This document shows, piece by piece, positions 1 to 5,648 of a DNA stretch of 9,603 nucleotides. Numbering within the stretch: position 1 is the stretch's first letter; the number at the start of each line of letters is the position of its first letter. Below the pieces are notes generated by a model that saw only the letters and a program-made list of their open reading frames with translations, did not search any database and was not told where the DNA came from. The DNA comes from JBBDIK01 sp964640385 (GTDB lineage Bacteria; Actinomycetota; UBA4738; JBBDHU01). The position numbers were made by a program, and so were the translations under genes. Where the stretch lies: contig CAZXFL010000044.1 of assembly GCA_964640385.1 (NCBI GenBank), positions 1 to 9,603 on the forward strand, given 5' to 3'.

Positions 1-1
1 C

Positions 2-442
2 CTGCTCACTAATCAGAAGGGGGTAAGTGTCTCAGTCCTCATAGGCAGAGAGGGCACCTTCGTCGAGAAGCTGTTCACCATCCACGGCAAGGTGATCCGG
101 TTGATCGAAGACGAGGTTCCGCTCGGGCGCGATGCGCGCCACTACGCGGACCTGGATGTGCTGGCCGGAACGACGGAAGTTCAAGGCATGCTGAACTCAC
201 CCGAGTATGCCGAAATCCGAGATGACTACGACAAGAAGAGCAAGTACTTCTTCGCTAAGTACTACCGTCCTCCGGACGGCCTGTCGTTCCAGGATAGCCC
301 GGCACTGTTCCCGCCCGACGATCTCCACGACCAACTCGCGGCCGACTACGAAAGGGAGTGTGGCCGGCTCTTCCCCGGCGGGAAGCACCCCTCGTTCGAC
401 CATGTCCTTGAGCGTTTCCAGGAGGTCCAGGACCTCTTATAG
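2..442 (+). CDS. Unrecognised protein, C-terminal part (5' end outside window)
   Basis: The reading frame is open from the left edge (first full codon at base 2) to the TAG at 440-442, giving at least 146 visible residues. A GTG at 92 could serve as an internal start, but it has only a weak AAGG-like site before it, and the upstream codons also read as a plausible protein, so I treat the gene as truncated by the window edge. The visible protein is hydrophilic and rich in charged and aromatic residues (a DDYDKKSKYFF stretch, then AKYYRPPDG), with no signal peptide, membrane segment or familiar catalytic motif. The C-terminus (HPSFDHVLERFQEVQDLL) looks like an amphipathic helix. I do not recognise the family. 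It converges on the transporter gene ending at 633, with a possible shared terminator between them. Confidence 0.6.
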   Translation: MLTNQKGVSVSVLIGREGTFVEKLFTIHGKVIRLIEDEVPLGRDARHYADLDVLAGTTEVQGMLNSPEYAEIRDDYDKKSKYFFAKYYRPPDGLSFQDSPALFPPDDLHDQLAADYERECGRLFPGGKHPSFDHVLERFQEVQDLL

Positions 443-573
443 GCGTGCATCGCTGTCTGTGAAAGCGGGGGCCGAGCTCGTTGCAGTAGATGATGGGTCA
501 CCTTGAGCACAGCAGGCGTCGACAGCCGATTCAGGGCGCTCGACTGTCTTGTTGCCGCGTCGGGAGGGGAGGC

Positions 574-604
574 GTCCAGGCCTTCCGAAGCATCCCGCCT
601 GGAC
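574..604. terminator. Candidate bidirectional terminator hairpin
   Basis: Perfect 8-bp inverted repeat: GTCCAGGC (574-581) and GCCTGGAC (597-604), with a 15-base loop. Nearby GGCG (571-574) and CGCC (607-610) could extend the stem with a bulge. It lies between two convergent genes (stop at 442 on plus, stop at 633 on minus), where a shared terminator is expected. There is no clear T-tract on either side, so the role is inferred from position and symmetry. The rest of 443-632 shows no gene I can support. Confidence 0.4.
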
Positions 605-632
605 AGCGCCGGCGGTGAGAGAAGAGATAGCC

Positions 633-1538
633 TTAGCTGGACGGCACCGTGGGTTCGTCCGTCGCCAGCTCTTCTGGGTTCCGCCGGGCCGTGCGGACGA
701 CGAGCGTGGCGGTCGCCAGCAGCACGACCGCGCCACCTGCGGCGGTTACCGCTCCGATCGTCTCTCCCAGGATCAGCCACGCCAGGAGCACGGCGACGAG
801 CGGCTGGCTCTGCAGGATGAGCGCGGCGAGCCACGACTCGACGTGTCGATGCGACCACGCCAACAGCGAGTGACCCACGGTCCCGGCGAAGAACGCCACC
901 GCGAACAGACCGACCCAGTCCGAGCCGGTCGGCAGCGGCGAGCCACCCTCCACGAGTGGCGCGACGCCCGTGAGGAGGATGGCCGAGACCAGCATGACGG
1001 TGGCCATGTACTCCAGGGCGGAGGCCTGTGCCCGGGCGTGCTTCGAGAACAGCCAATAGGCAGTCCAGCTGAAGACGCCGATGGCCGCCAGAAGGTCCCC
1101 GAGCAGGCTGAACGTAGGCGAGCCTGAGGAACCGACCGCGACGAACACCACCCCGACCATCGATGCCACCACGAAGATCAGGTCGCTGCGCCGGAGCCGC
1201 TCGCCGAACCAGCGCGCCGCCCCGATGATGATGGCGATGGTCGAGAGCGAACCGATGATGGTCGCGTCGGCCACGCTGGTGAGCTGGAACGCCGTGAACG
1301 CCAGCGCGATGTCGACGGCGAAGATGACCCCGCCGAGCGCGCACGCCTTGATCGTCGCCCATCGCAGGCGCCGGCCCGTGGCGGCGAAGAGCACCGCGTA
1401 GATCGCCACGCCCACCCACAGGCGATACGCCGCGAACGTGAGCGGCGGCAGCGTGGTTTCCTTCAGGATCAGCGGTGGGAACGCCCACACGAACGTGACG
1501 ACGAAGATCGCGGCCATGGCGGTTCGGCGTCCCTGCAT
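633..1538 (-). CDS. EamA/DMT-family membrane transporter
   Basis: The 301-residue protein is almost wholly hydrophobic, with about ten predicted membrane helices arranged as two EamA repeats (roughly residues 10-136 and 147-282). The second repeat carries the familiar QPLVAVLLAWLILGETI segment (residues 245-261), and the first has TFAAYRLWVG after the first helix pair, both usual for drug/metabolite transporters. The length of about 300 residues is typical. It should act in the cytoplasmic membrane as a small-molecule exporter; the substrate cannot be read from sequence. The short C-terminal tail (from about 283) is charged and cytosolic-looking. The start could be the ATG at 1538 or the in-frame ATG at 1517 (residue 8). 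Neither has a strong ribosome site, although AGGGA precedes the second. It lies 58 bases downstream of the lipoprotein gene in the same direction, so co-transcription is possible. Confidence 0.9.
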   Translation of the reverse strand: MQGRRTAMAAIFVVTFVWAFPPLILKETTLPPLTFAAYRLWVGVAIYAVLFAATGRRLRWATIKACALGGVIFAVDIALAFTAFQLTSVADATIIGSLSTIAIIIGAARWFGERLRRSDLIFVVASMVGVVFVAVGSSGSPTFSLLGDLLAAIGVFSWTAYWLFSKHARAQASALEYMATVMLVSAILLTGVAPLVEGGSPLPTGSDWVGLFAVAFFAGTVGHSLLAWSHRHVESWLAALILQSQPLVAVLLAWLILGETIGAVTAAGGAVVLLATATLVVRTARRNPEELATDEPTVPSS

Positions 1539-1596
1539 CCGGCGACGCTACCAGCGGACGGGGCGGCCCCGCGGGCGAGTAGCAGCGCGTGTTGGC

Positions 1597-2604
1597 CTAG
1601 CCGCGGACCACGGGCCAGAGTCTGTCGGGGGTCAGCGAGTAGTTGTACAGGCTCCAGCCGGTCGCGCCGCCCTCCCGGATCGCCTCCATGAACCCACGCG
1701 CCTCGGCGGTCGTCATGTGGCTCGAGATCCCGCCGATTACGTGGATGGGGAAGTCGGGGTCCCCGGTTCCCTGGCGGATCAGGCTGATGCCACGCGCGGT
1801 GTAGGCCTGTGCGCCGGCCTCCCCGGAGACGTCGTAGGTGAAGTAGTTCATCGGCAGGATCGCGTCGTAGGAGGCGGTGAGTTCCTCGTAGGGGAAGTCG
1901 TGCCAGTACGTGATCGGTGCGGCGAGGCGCACGGGCATCGGGGTGATCGCACCCAGCGGATAGTCGGGCCCGGCGGCCGCGCGGACCTGCCGCGAGAGCA
2001 TGATGAGCCGCAGCGACCGCGCCTTGTGGCGCCCGACTTCAGCGGATTCGATATCCAGTCCGAACCCGTCCATCTGCTCGCCGCCCGGTGAGGTGTAGTT
2101 GATGGCGGTGAGGGTCTTGTGGAGGTCGGCGGGCATGTCCCGGAGACCCGGTAGGTACCAGCCGACCACCTTCAGTCCCTTGGCGTGCGCAGCGTCGATG
2201 AACTGCCCGAGGCGGCCCGGGAAGCGGATCGCCGGCCGGGTGAAGTTCGAGGTCTGCAGGTAGATGGTCCGAACCCCGAGCGCAGCCATGCGGTCGACGG
2301 CCGCGGCCGGATGGCGATAGGCCCTCTCGAAGATGTCGACCCAGGTCCCGAGTCCGGTGAAGACGAGGAAGTTGGGAACGCGCCCCGGTGACTCCGTCGC
2401 CGAGCCGGTCTTTGGCCCGGGCTTGACGGGGTAGGGGACCGGAGACGGCGTGGCGGCCGCCGACGGTGATGCTGTGGCCGCGATCGGAGGCTGTGACGGC
2501 ACCGGAGGCAGCGGCACCGTCTTCGGGCCGCACGCGCTGAGCGTCAGTGCCGCCAGTAGGCCGGCGGCGAGGAGCGCTCTGGAGGAAGGACGCGAGCGGA
2601 GCAT
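1597..2604 (-). CDS. Lipoprotein with glycoside-hydrolase-like TIM-barrel domain
   Basis: I start this at the ATG at 2604 because it gives a textbook lipoprotein signal peptide: basic n-region (MLRSRPSSR), a Leu/Ala core, and lipobox LSAC with the lipidated cysteine at residue 25. The frame is open further upstream, and an ATG at 2634 is possible but would add a poor n-region. Residues 26-75 are a Pro/Ala/Ser linker. Residues 78-335 look like an (alpha/beta)8 barrel: VRTIYLQTSN (111-120), a helix with FIDAAHAKGLKVVGWYLPG (135-153), FGLDIES (181-187), DAILPMNYFTYD (247-258) and GWSLYNYSLTP (316-326). This order resembles uncharacterised glycoside-hydrolase-like barrel families, in which a buried Asp/Glu pair follows strand 4; here D184 and E186 are candidates. 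The enzyme activity is inferred, not shown. It is divergent from the toxin gene and probably sits on the outer face of the membrane. Confidence 0.8.
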   Translation of the reverse strand: MLRSRPSSRALLAAGLLAALTLSACGPKTVPLPPVPSQPPIAATASPSAAATPSPVPYPVKPGPKTGSATESPGRVPNFLVFTGLGTWVDIFERAYRHPAAAVDRMAALGVRTIYLQTSNFTRPAIRFPGRLGQFIDAAHAKGLKVVGWYLPGLRDMPADLHKTLTAINYTSPGGEQMDGFGLDIESAEVGRHKARSLRLIMLSRQVRAAAGPDYPLGAITPMPVRLAAPITYWHDFPYEELTASYDAILPMNYFTYDVSGEAGAQAYTARGISLIRQGTGDPDFPIHVIGGISSHMTTAEARGFMEAIREGGATGWSLYNYSLTPDRLWPVVRG

Positions 2605-2684
2605 CCCCGCAGGGTACGCGTTCGGCTCGGCCATGCCGCCTACCGGGGCTCCCTCGCTGTCAGACCCCGCTGCTAGCGTCGCTC

Positions 2685-2713
2685 TTGACCGTTCCTCCCC
2701 CGAGGGATATAAC
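2685..2713 (+). promoter_or_regulatory. Sigma70-type promoter of the toxin-antitoxin operon
   Basis: TTGACC (2685-2690) and TATAAC (2708-2713) are separated by exactly 17 bases, close to the housekeeping-sigma consensus in both boxes and in spacing. Predicted transcription would begin near 2720, only about 8 bases before the GTG start of the toxin gene at 2728, so the message would be nearly leaderless. The AT-rich -10 stands out sharply in this GC-rich DNA. Confidence 0.72.
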
Positions 2714-2724
2714 AGAGGTGTTAT
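2709..2724. promoter_or_regulatory. Probable antitoxin operator (inverted repeat)
   Basis: ATAACA (2709-2714), spacer GAGG, TGTTAT (2719-2724): a perfect 6-bp inverted repeat with a 4-base centre. It overlaps the -10 box and the predicted transcription start of the toxin-antitoxin operon. Antitoxins of the HigA/XRE type commonly repress their own promoter by binding such palindromes, so autoregulation by the product of 3060-3440 is the likely role. Binding itself is inference. Confidence 0.6.
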
Positions 2725-2727
2725 CGG

Positions 2728-3051
2728 GTGGAGGTCCGGTTCCATCCGGAGGTGGAGACCGAGTTCCGGGCTCTCCCGGAGCGGGAGCAAGCTGCGATCC
2801 GGAATGAGGATGTGAAACTCCGGCACCACGGTTCAAGGTTGTCGTTCCCACACAGCAGCACGGTCCGAGGGTCCCGGCTCCGCGAGCTGCGCCCGAGAGC
2901 GGGTCGGAGCCGGTGGCGAGCTCTCTACGCACGTGTCGGCAAGGAGATGGTGATCCTGGCGGTCGTTCCGGAGGCGCTGGTGGATCGTCGGGGGTTCGCG
3001 CGCGGTGTTCGCGCCGCAGAGGCCCGCTTCCGAGCGTTCGAAGACGGATAG
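2728..3051 (+). CDS. HigB/RelE-like toxin (phage Gp49-like family), mRNA interferase candidate
   Basis: This is a 107-residue basic protein. The GTG start is chosen because it gives the usual family opening (MEVRFHPEVETEF, a beta-strand then an acidic helix) and sits just after the promoter. The core LRELRPRAGRSRWRALYARV (residues 51-70), followed by EMVILAVVPEA, matches the central beta-sheet of the RelE/HigB fold, where basic residues contact mRNA; R52, R55, R63 and R64 are candidates. Members of this family cleave mRNA on the ribosome and slow growth until neutralised. The C-terminal helix (residues 87-105) is Arg/Ala-rich. The TAG at 3049-3051 overlaps the ribosome site of the antitoxin gene, 8 bases ahead of its ATG, so the two are translated as a pair. 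Toxin-first order is typical of higBA loci. The exact subfamily cannot be fixed by eye. Confidence 0.82.
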   Translation: MEVRFHPEVETEFRALPEREQAAIRNEDVKLRHHGSRLSFPHSSTVRGSRLRELRPRAGRSRWRALYARVGKEMVILAVVPEALVDRRGFARGVRAAEARFRAFEDG

Positions 3052-3059
3052 GAGAAGCG

Positions 3060-3440
3060 ATGAAGGTATCTGACATGAAGACGTCGGAAGAAGTCTTCGC
3101 CGAGGCGATGAAGAACCCGGCTTTTCGGGCGGAGGTCGAGCGCACTGCCCTCGCGCACGCCGTCGCGATGAGGATCCTCCACTACCGCGTCGAGCACGGT
3201 CTTTCGCAGACCGCGCTGGCGCGCATCCTGGGGATGAAGCAGCCGGCGATCTCGCGTCTGGAGTCCAGCGACGTCAACCCGAGCTGGGAGACCCTGGCGC
3301 ACATCTCCGAGACCCTCGGTATCGAGTTCCTGATCGACATCGCACCCAACTCGAGACGCAAGTTGGTGGGTCCGGCGGCCCGCCGTGCCCGTATCAGCCC
3401 CGAAGCCGGCCCCAGCCGCTTCCTCGTCGCGGCGACCTAG
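3060..3440 (+). CDS. HigA-like XRE-family antitoxin
   Basis: A 126-residue protein starting at the ATG at 3060, preceded by AGGAG (3050-3054), which overlaps the toxin stop codon. The N-terminal part (1-36) is helical, with AEAMKNPAFRAEVE, a segment common in HigA-type antitoxins of this group. Residues 37-92 form an XRE helix-turn-helix: GLSQTALARILGMKQPAISRL holds the two DNA-reading helices (about 48-67), and NPSWETLAHISETLG (73-87) the later helices. The C-terminal tail (97-126) is Arg/Pro-rich and probably flexible. It should bind and neutralise the toxin encoded immediately upstream, and repress the shared promoter through the inverted repeat at 2709-2724. An internal ATG at 3075 is possible but has no better ribosome site. 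Confidence 0.88.
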   Translation: MKVSDMKTSEEVFAEAMKNPAFRAEVERTALAHAVAMRILHYRVEHGLSQTALARILGMKQPAISRLESSDVNPSWETLAHISETLGIEFLIDIAPNSRRKLVGPAARRARISPEAGPSRFLVAAT

Positions 3441-3501
3441 ACGGGGCCGCCCCATCCACATATCGAGACTGACATAGACGCTGTGAGAGGGTGGCCTTGA
3501 G

Positions 3502-3771
3502 ATGATCAGCCGCGAGGATCTGGAGTCCCTCTCCACCGACCAGCTGCACGACCAGGCGATCGCGTTCGCCAAGGGCAACGGCGACCTCGACTGGTTGTGG
3601 GCCCTGCTGCGCTCGATCCCGGGCGCCAACGGGCAGATCGGTGACCTCGAGGATTCGGGCATGGACGTGGCCGCCACGGTTTCCGCGATCAACGGGTACC
3701 TGCGGGCCGACCCGGACCGATCCGAGGCCCCGCGCGAGCGGTACATCGACTACATCCTGGAGCAGCAGTAG
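3502..3771 (+). CDS. Small unknown protein, coupled to arfB
   Basis: An 89-residue acidic, mostly helical protein with codon use matching its neighbours. A GAGAGGG stretch lies about 12 bases ahead of the ATG, somewhat far for a ribosome site. Visible features are a ESLSTDQLHDQAIAFA helix, a central DLDWLWALLRSIPGANG segment (about 28-44), and a C-terminal RERYIDYILEQQ helix. There is no signal peptide, membrane span or catalytic motif that I can recognise. It ends 6 bases before the arfB start, so the two are probably co-transcribed and perhaps translationally coupled. The 61-base gap from the antitoxin gene has no clear promoter, so the four genes could be one transcript. I do not know its function. 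Confidence 0.7.
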   Translation: MISREDLESLSTDQLHDQAIAFAKGNGDLDWLWALLRSIPGANGQIGDLEDSGMDVAATVSAINGYLRADPDRSEAPRERYIDYILEQQ

Positions 3772-3777
3772 GGCGCC

Positions 3778-4203
3778 ATGGTCGATCGTCTCCGCGTGAC
3801 GAGATCCGTCGCGATCCCCGAGGGTGAGTTGCGGTGGCGCTTCAGCCGTTCGTCGGGACCGGGCGGCCAGGGGGTGAACACCACCGACTCACGGGTCGAG
3901 CTGAGCTTCGACGTGGGGGCCTCATCCGCGCTCGGCCCGGTGCAACGCGCACGCGTGATGGAGCGACTGTCCAAGCGGTTGGTCGCCGGCATGCTGACCG
4001 TTACGGTTTCCGAGCAACGCTCGCAGCTGCAGAACCGGCAGATCGCGATGAAACGGTTGACCGATGTGCTCGCGAAGGCCCTCGCGCCGCCGCCGCCCAA
4101 ACGCCGGCCGACCAAGGTCTCCCGCGGAGCGACCGAGCGCCGCCTCGCCGCCAAGAAGCAGCGCGGCCATATCAAGCGTCTGCGCAGCACTACCGACGAT
4201 TGA
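3778..4203 (+). CDS. arfB: ArfB (YaeJ) peptidyl-tRNA hydrolase, ribosome rescue factor
   Basis: This 141-residue protein matches the length and layout of ArfB/YaeJ/ICT1. The catalytic GGQ is at residues 29-31 within RSSGPGGQGVNTTDSRVEL, the loop that enters the peptidyl-transferase centre. After a connecting domain and a Pro run (about 102-105), the C-terminal tail KRRPTKVSRGATERRLAAKK...HIKRLR (about 107-136) is strongly basic, as needed for insertion into the empty mRNA channel of a stalled ribosome. The enzyme releases nascent chains from ribosomes stuck at the 3' end of broken messages. It lacks the codon-recognition domains of RF1/RF2, so it is not a standard release factor. TAGGGC before the ATG is a weak ribosome site; coupling to the preceding gene 6 bases away may help. 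Its position downstream of a likely mRNA-cleaving toxin is suggestive. Confidence 0.92.
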   Translation: MVDRLRVTRSVAIPEGELRWRFSRSSGPGGQGVNTTDSRVELSFDVGASSALGPVQRARVMERLSKRLVAGMLTVTVSEQRSQLQNRQIAMKRLTDVLAKALAPPPPKRRPTKVSRGATERRLAAKKQRGHIKRLRSTTDD

Positions 4204-4211
4204 GCCCTTGG

Positions 4212-4245
4212 ATCCCGGTTCGTGCCCTGCTGACCCGTCCGGGAT
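4212..4245. terminator. Weak candidate terminator hairpin after arfB
   Basis: ATCCCGG (4212-4218) and CCGGGAT (4239-4245) form a perfect 7-bp inverted repeat with a 20-base loop, starting 9 bases after the arfB stop codon. The loop is long and there is no T-tract, so this is supported mainly by its position between convergent coding units. Confidence 0.3.
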
Positions 4246-4271
4246 GCGGTGGAGGAGTCGGGGGTTCGGCG

Positions 4272-4382
4272 CTAGTCCCCGGTGTACTCCGTGAACACCA
4301 CGCCGCCGCCGTCGGGGTCGGTGGCGACCATTTCCGTGTAGCCGCCGTAGGCCGAGATCCCGTGGGTGGGTTCTGCGGTGTT
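4272..4382 (-). pseudogene. C-terminal remnant of a glyoxalase/VOC-type protein
   Basis: On the minus strand, the frame ending at the TAG at 4272-4274 reads PTHGISAYGGYTE, then MVATDPDGGGVVFTEYTGD. A TDPDGxGVxFTE ending is characteristic of the last beta-strand pair of vicinal-oxygen-chelate (glyoxalase/dioxygenase-like) domains, where the final Glu is often a metal ligand. Nearly every codon ends in G or C, as expected for a real former coding frame. Only about 36 residues can be supported: upstream, this frame runs into the antisense of the gene ending at 4400, with no VOC-like sequence. It is therefore most likely the leftover 3' end of a gene whose body was lost. A short chance resemblance cannot be excluded. 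Confidence 0.5.
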
Positions 4383-4399
4383 CCGCAGCCTGACCGACC

Positions 4400-5209
4400 C
4401 TAGTACGTCGTCATCTTCGTCTTGAGGGTGTCCTCGGCGGACGGATCGCCCTGCGAGTGGATCGTGACCGGGCAGATGTAGGTCACGCCCTCGGCGGTGG
4501 TCGGCGCGACGATGTTCAGCGTGATCTTGGCCAATTGTCCCGGGTTCAGGTCGAACTCCGCGTTCCCCGCCTTGAACTCGCTCGTGATCTTGATCGACCC
4601 GGCGGTGGGCCGCTTGTAGAAGCCGACCTGCACGTTGTTCACCTTGAAGCGGGGCGTTCCCTTGCAGCCTTCCACCGTGAACGTGTCCGCGAGCACCCCG
4701 TCGTTCTCGAACGTCATCCAGAAGCGCACGCCCTCGCCGTCCTCCATCTTGACGGCGATCGTCTGCTTGGCGCCGGTCGAGTTGTAGACGTTCTTGCCCT
4801 TGGTCGGGTTCGGCAGTCCGTTGATGGTGCAGCCGTCGCTCAGGCCGCAGAGCGTCATCCACGCGTCCGGCCGGTACGAGGGCGCGAACGTCGCGCGAAC
4901 GGTGTGCGCGGTATCCATCGTGAGCTGGCACGTCCCGCCGCCTGAGCAGTCGTTGCCCCAGTCGATGAAGGAGGAGGTTCCGTTCGCAGTCGCGGTCAGG
5001 GTGACCGGCGCGCCGGCGGGGAAGTCGTAGGCGCAGGTCGCACCGCAGTCGATGGCGGGTTGTACGTCGCTCATCACCCAACCGCCACCGCTGCCGGGCC
5101 TCGTCACCGTGAGGGTGAAGGTGCCGGGTCCCGCGGCCGCGGGGAGCGCGGCGGCGAGCAAGGCTAGGGCCGCTACCGCCAGGCCGAGCCGGATCGTTCG
5201 TCTGGACAT
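4400..5209 (-). CDS. Secreted protein with InlB B-repeat-like domain and a beta-sandwich C-terminal domain
   Basis: I start at the ATG at 5209, which gives a clean Sec signal peptide (MSRRTIRLGL, a long Ala/Leu core, AAA-G cleavage near residue 27). A TTG at 5257 is in frame but would bury it. Residues 31-109 look like a divergent InlB B-repeat: GTFTLTVTRPGSGGG, PAGAPVTLTATA, then FIDWGNDCSGGGTCQLTM ending in VRATF. The CxC-type pairs C55/C59 and C88/C94 are usual disulphide positions. Residues 113-269 form a second beta-rich unit: RPDAWMTLCGL, GKNVYNSTGAKQT, FWMTFENDGVLADTFTVEGC and GDPSAEDTLKTKM. This pattern recurs in secreted actinobacterial proteins as an extracellular sandwich domain, from memory of family patterns. 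It is likely to be exported and to act in adhesion or as a surface-exposed binding protein; no catalytic site is visible. It is flanked on both sides by gene remnants. Confidence 0.78.
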   Translation of the reverse strand: MSRRTIRLGLAVAALALLAAALPAAAGPGTFTLTVTRPGSGGGWVMSDVQPAIDCGATCAYDFPAGAPVTLTATANGTSSFIDWGNDCSGGGTCQLTMDTAHTVRATFAPSYRPDAWMTLCGLSDGCTINGLPNPTKGKNVYNSTGAKQTIAVKMEDGEGVRFWMTFENDGVLADTFTVEGCKGTPRFKVNNVQVGFYKRPTAGSIKITSEFKAGNAEFDLNPGQLAKITLNIVAPTTAEGVTYICPVTIHSQGDPSAEDTLKTKMTTY

Positions 5210-5280
5210 CTCATCTGAGGTATCGGCCAGAAACCGGCGCGGCCTGACACTAGTCAAGTCGGGCTATCCCGAGGGCGGCC

Positions 5281-5420
5281 TCAGGAGAACGCGTCGAAGA
5301 GGTGCTGCTCGACGTCCCGGTAGGCGCCGTAGCGCTGCCCGTTGAGCGTGGAGTTGGCCAGGGTGATCACGCCGAGGCACTCGTCCGGGCGGAAGAACAT
5401 CCGGGCACGAACGGCTACGC
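5281..5420 (-). pseudogene. C-terminal remnant of a beta-lactamase-like serine hydrolase
   Basis: The minus-strand frame closing at the TGA at 5281-5283 reads MFFRPDECLGVITLANSTLN, then a YRDVEQHLFDAF helix. This is the usual end of beta-lactamase/penicillin-binding-protein-like (class C type) serine hydrolases: a strand with F/P-E/D, then LGVVVLTN-like strand, then a final helix. All 40 codons from 5400 down end in G or C, strongly supporting former coding use. The likely homology continues a few codons upstream (AVRARM), but beyond about 5420 the frame no longer looks like this family, and the nucleophile motif SxxK is absent from the window. Only the last 40-45 residues survive, so I call it a truncated pseudogene rather than a small gene. 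Confidence 0.6.
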
Positions 5421-5648
5421 AAGATCGTGTTCGCCCAGGGCCAGGTACGGATCCAGATCACGACGGCCGGTGGGGTGGCTCCCCAAACCCTCCGGGGCGG
5501 GCTGATGTTCCCCGAGTTCCCCAGGTATTCCGCAGAACGATCCGGGCAGTGTAGCTAACGCGAAGAGCTCCGCGAGGCGATCTTCGAGCCGTTCGAACGG
5601 GGGAACGCGACCTGCCCCGGATCAGGGTTGAGCCTGTCGCTCGTCGCG
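5403..5648 (+). pseudogene. Remnant of the ATP-binding end of a sensor histidine kinase
   Basis: In the plus frame from 5559, REELREAIFEPFERGN is followed by GSGLSLSLV (to about 5645). IFEPFxRG followed by GSGLGLSLV is the hallmark F-box/G2-box of histidine-kinase HATPase domains; here the second Gly of GLGL is Ser. In the same frame upstream (5403-5558), AQGQVRIQITTAGGVAPQTL and LMFPEF resemble the preceding G1 region (VRVxVxDxGPGVAPExLRxxLFEPF), but the Asp of the G1 box is missing, and a TAA at 5556-5558 separates the two parts. Both segments contain a FEPF/FPEF-like stretch, so they may be two decayed copies rather than one gene. The frame runs into the end of the DUF6458-like gene without the usual HGG segment. 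I see no intact kinase here. Confidence 0.5.

Noticed and set aside
346..1488. Long open minus-strand frame of 380 codons over the transporter gene
   Set aside because: The translation is an Arg/Ala/Gly-rich string typical of the shadow of a high-GC gene. The frame 633-1538 encodes a clear membrane transporter over the same bases.
1559..1571. Small CGGGG/CCCCG hairpin between the lipoprotein and transporter genes
   Set aside because: Only 5 bp with a 3-base loop in GC-rich DNA; expected by chance and not enough to call a terminator.
3441..3460. GGGGC/GCCCC repeat after the antitoxin gene as a terminator
   Set aside because: The arms are nearly adjacent, leaving a loop too small for a stable hairpin of useful length, and there is no T-tract.
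4383..5081. Minus-strand frame continuous with the VOC remnant, running over the InlB-repeat gene
   Set aside because: Only its last 36 codons look like a real protein; the rest is an Arg-rich shadow of the true secreted-protein frame.
5427..5558. Possible 43-codon gene starting at a GTG
   Set aside because: There is no good ribosome site, and the sequence is better read as a blurred part of the kinase remnant in the same frame.
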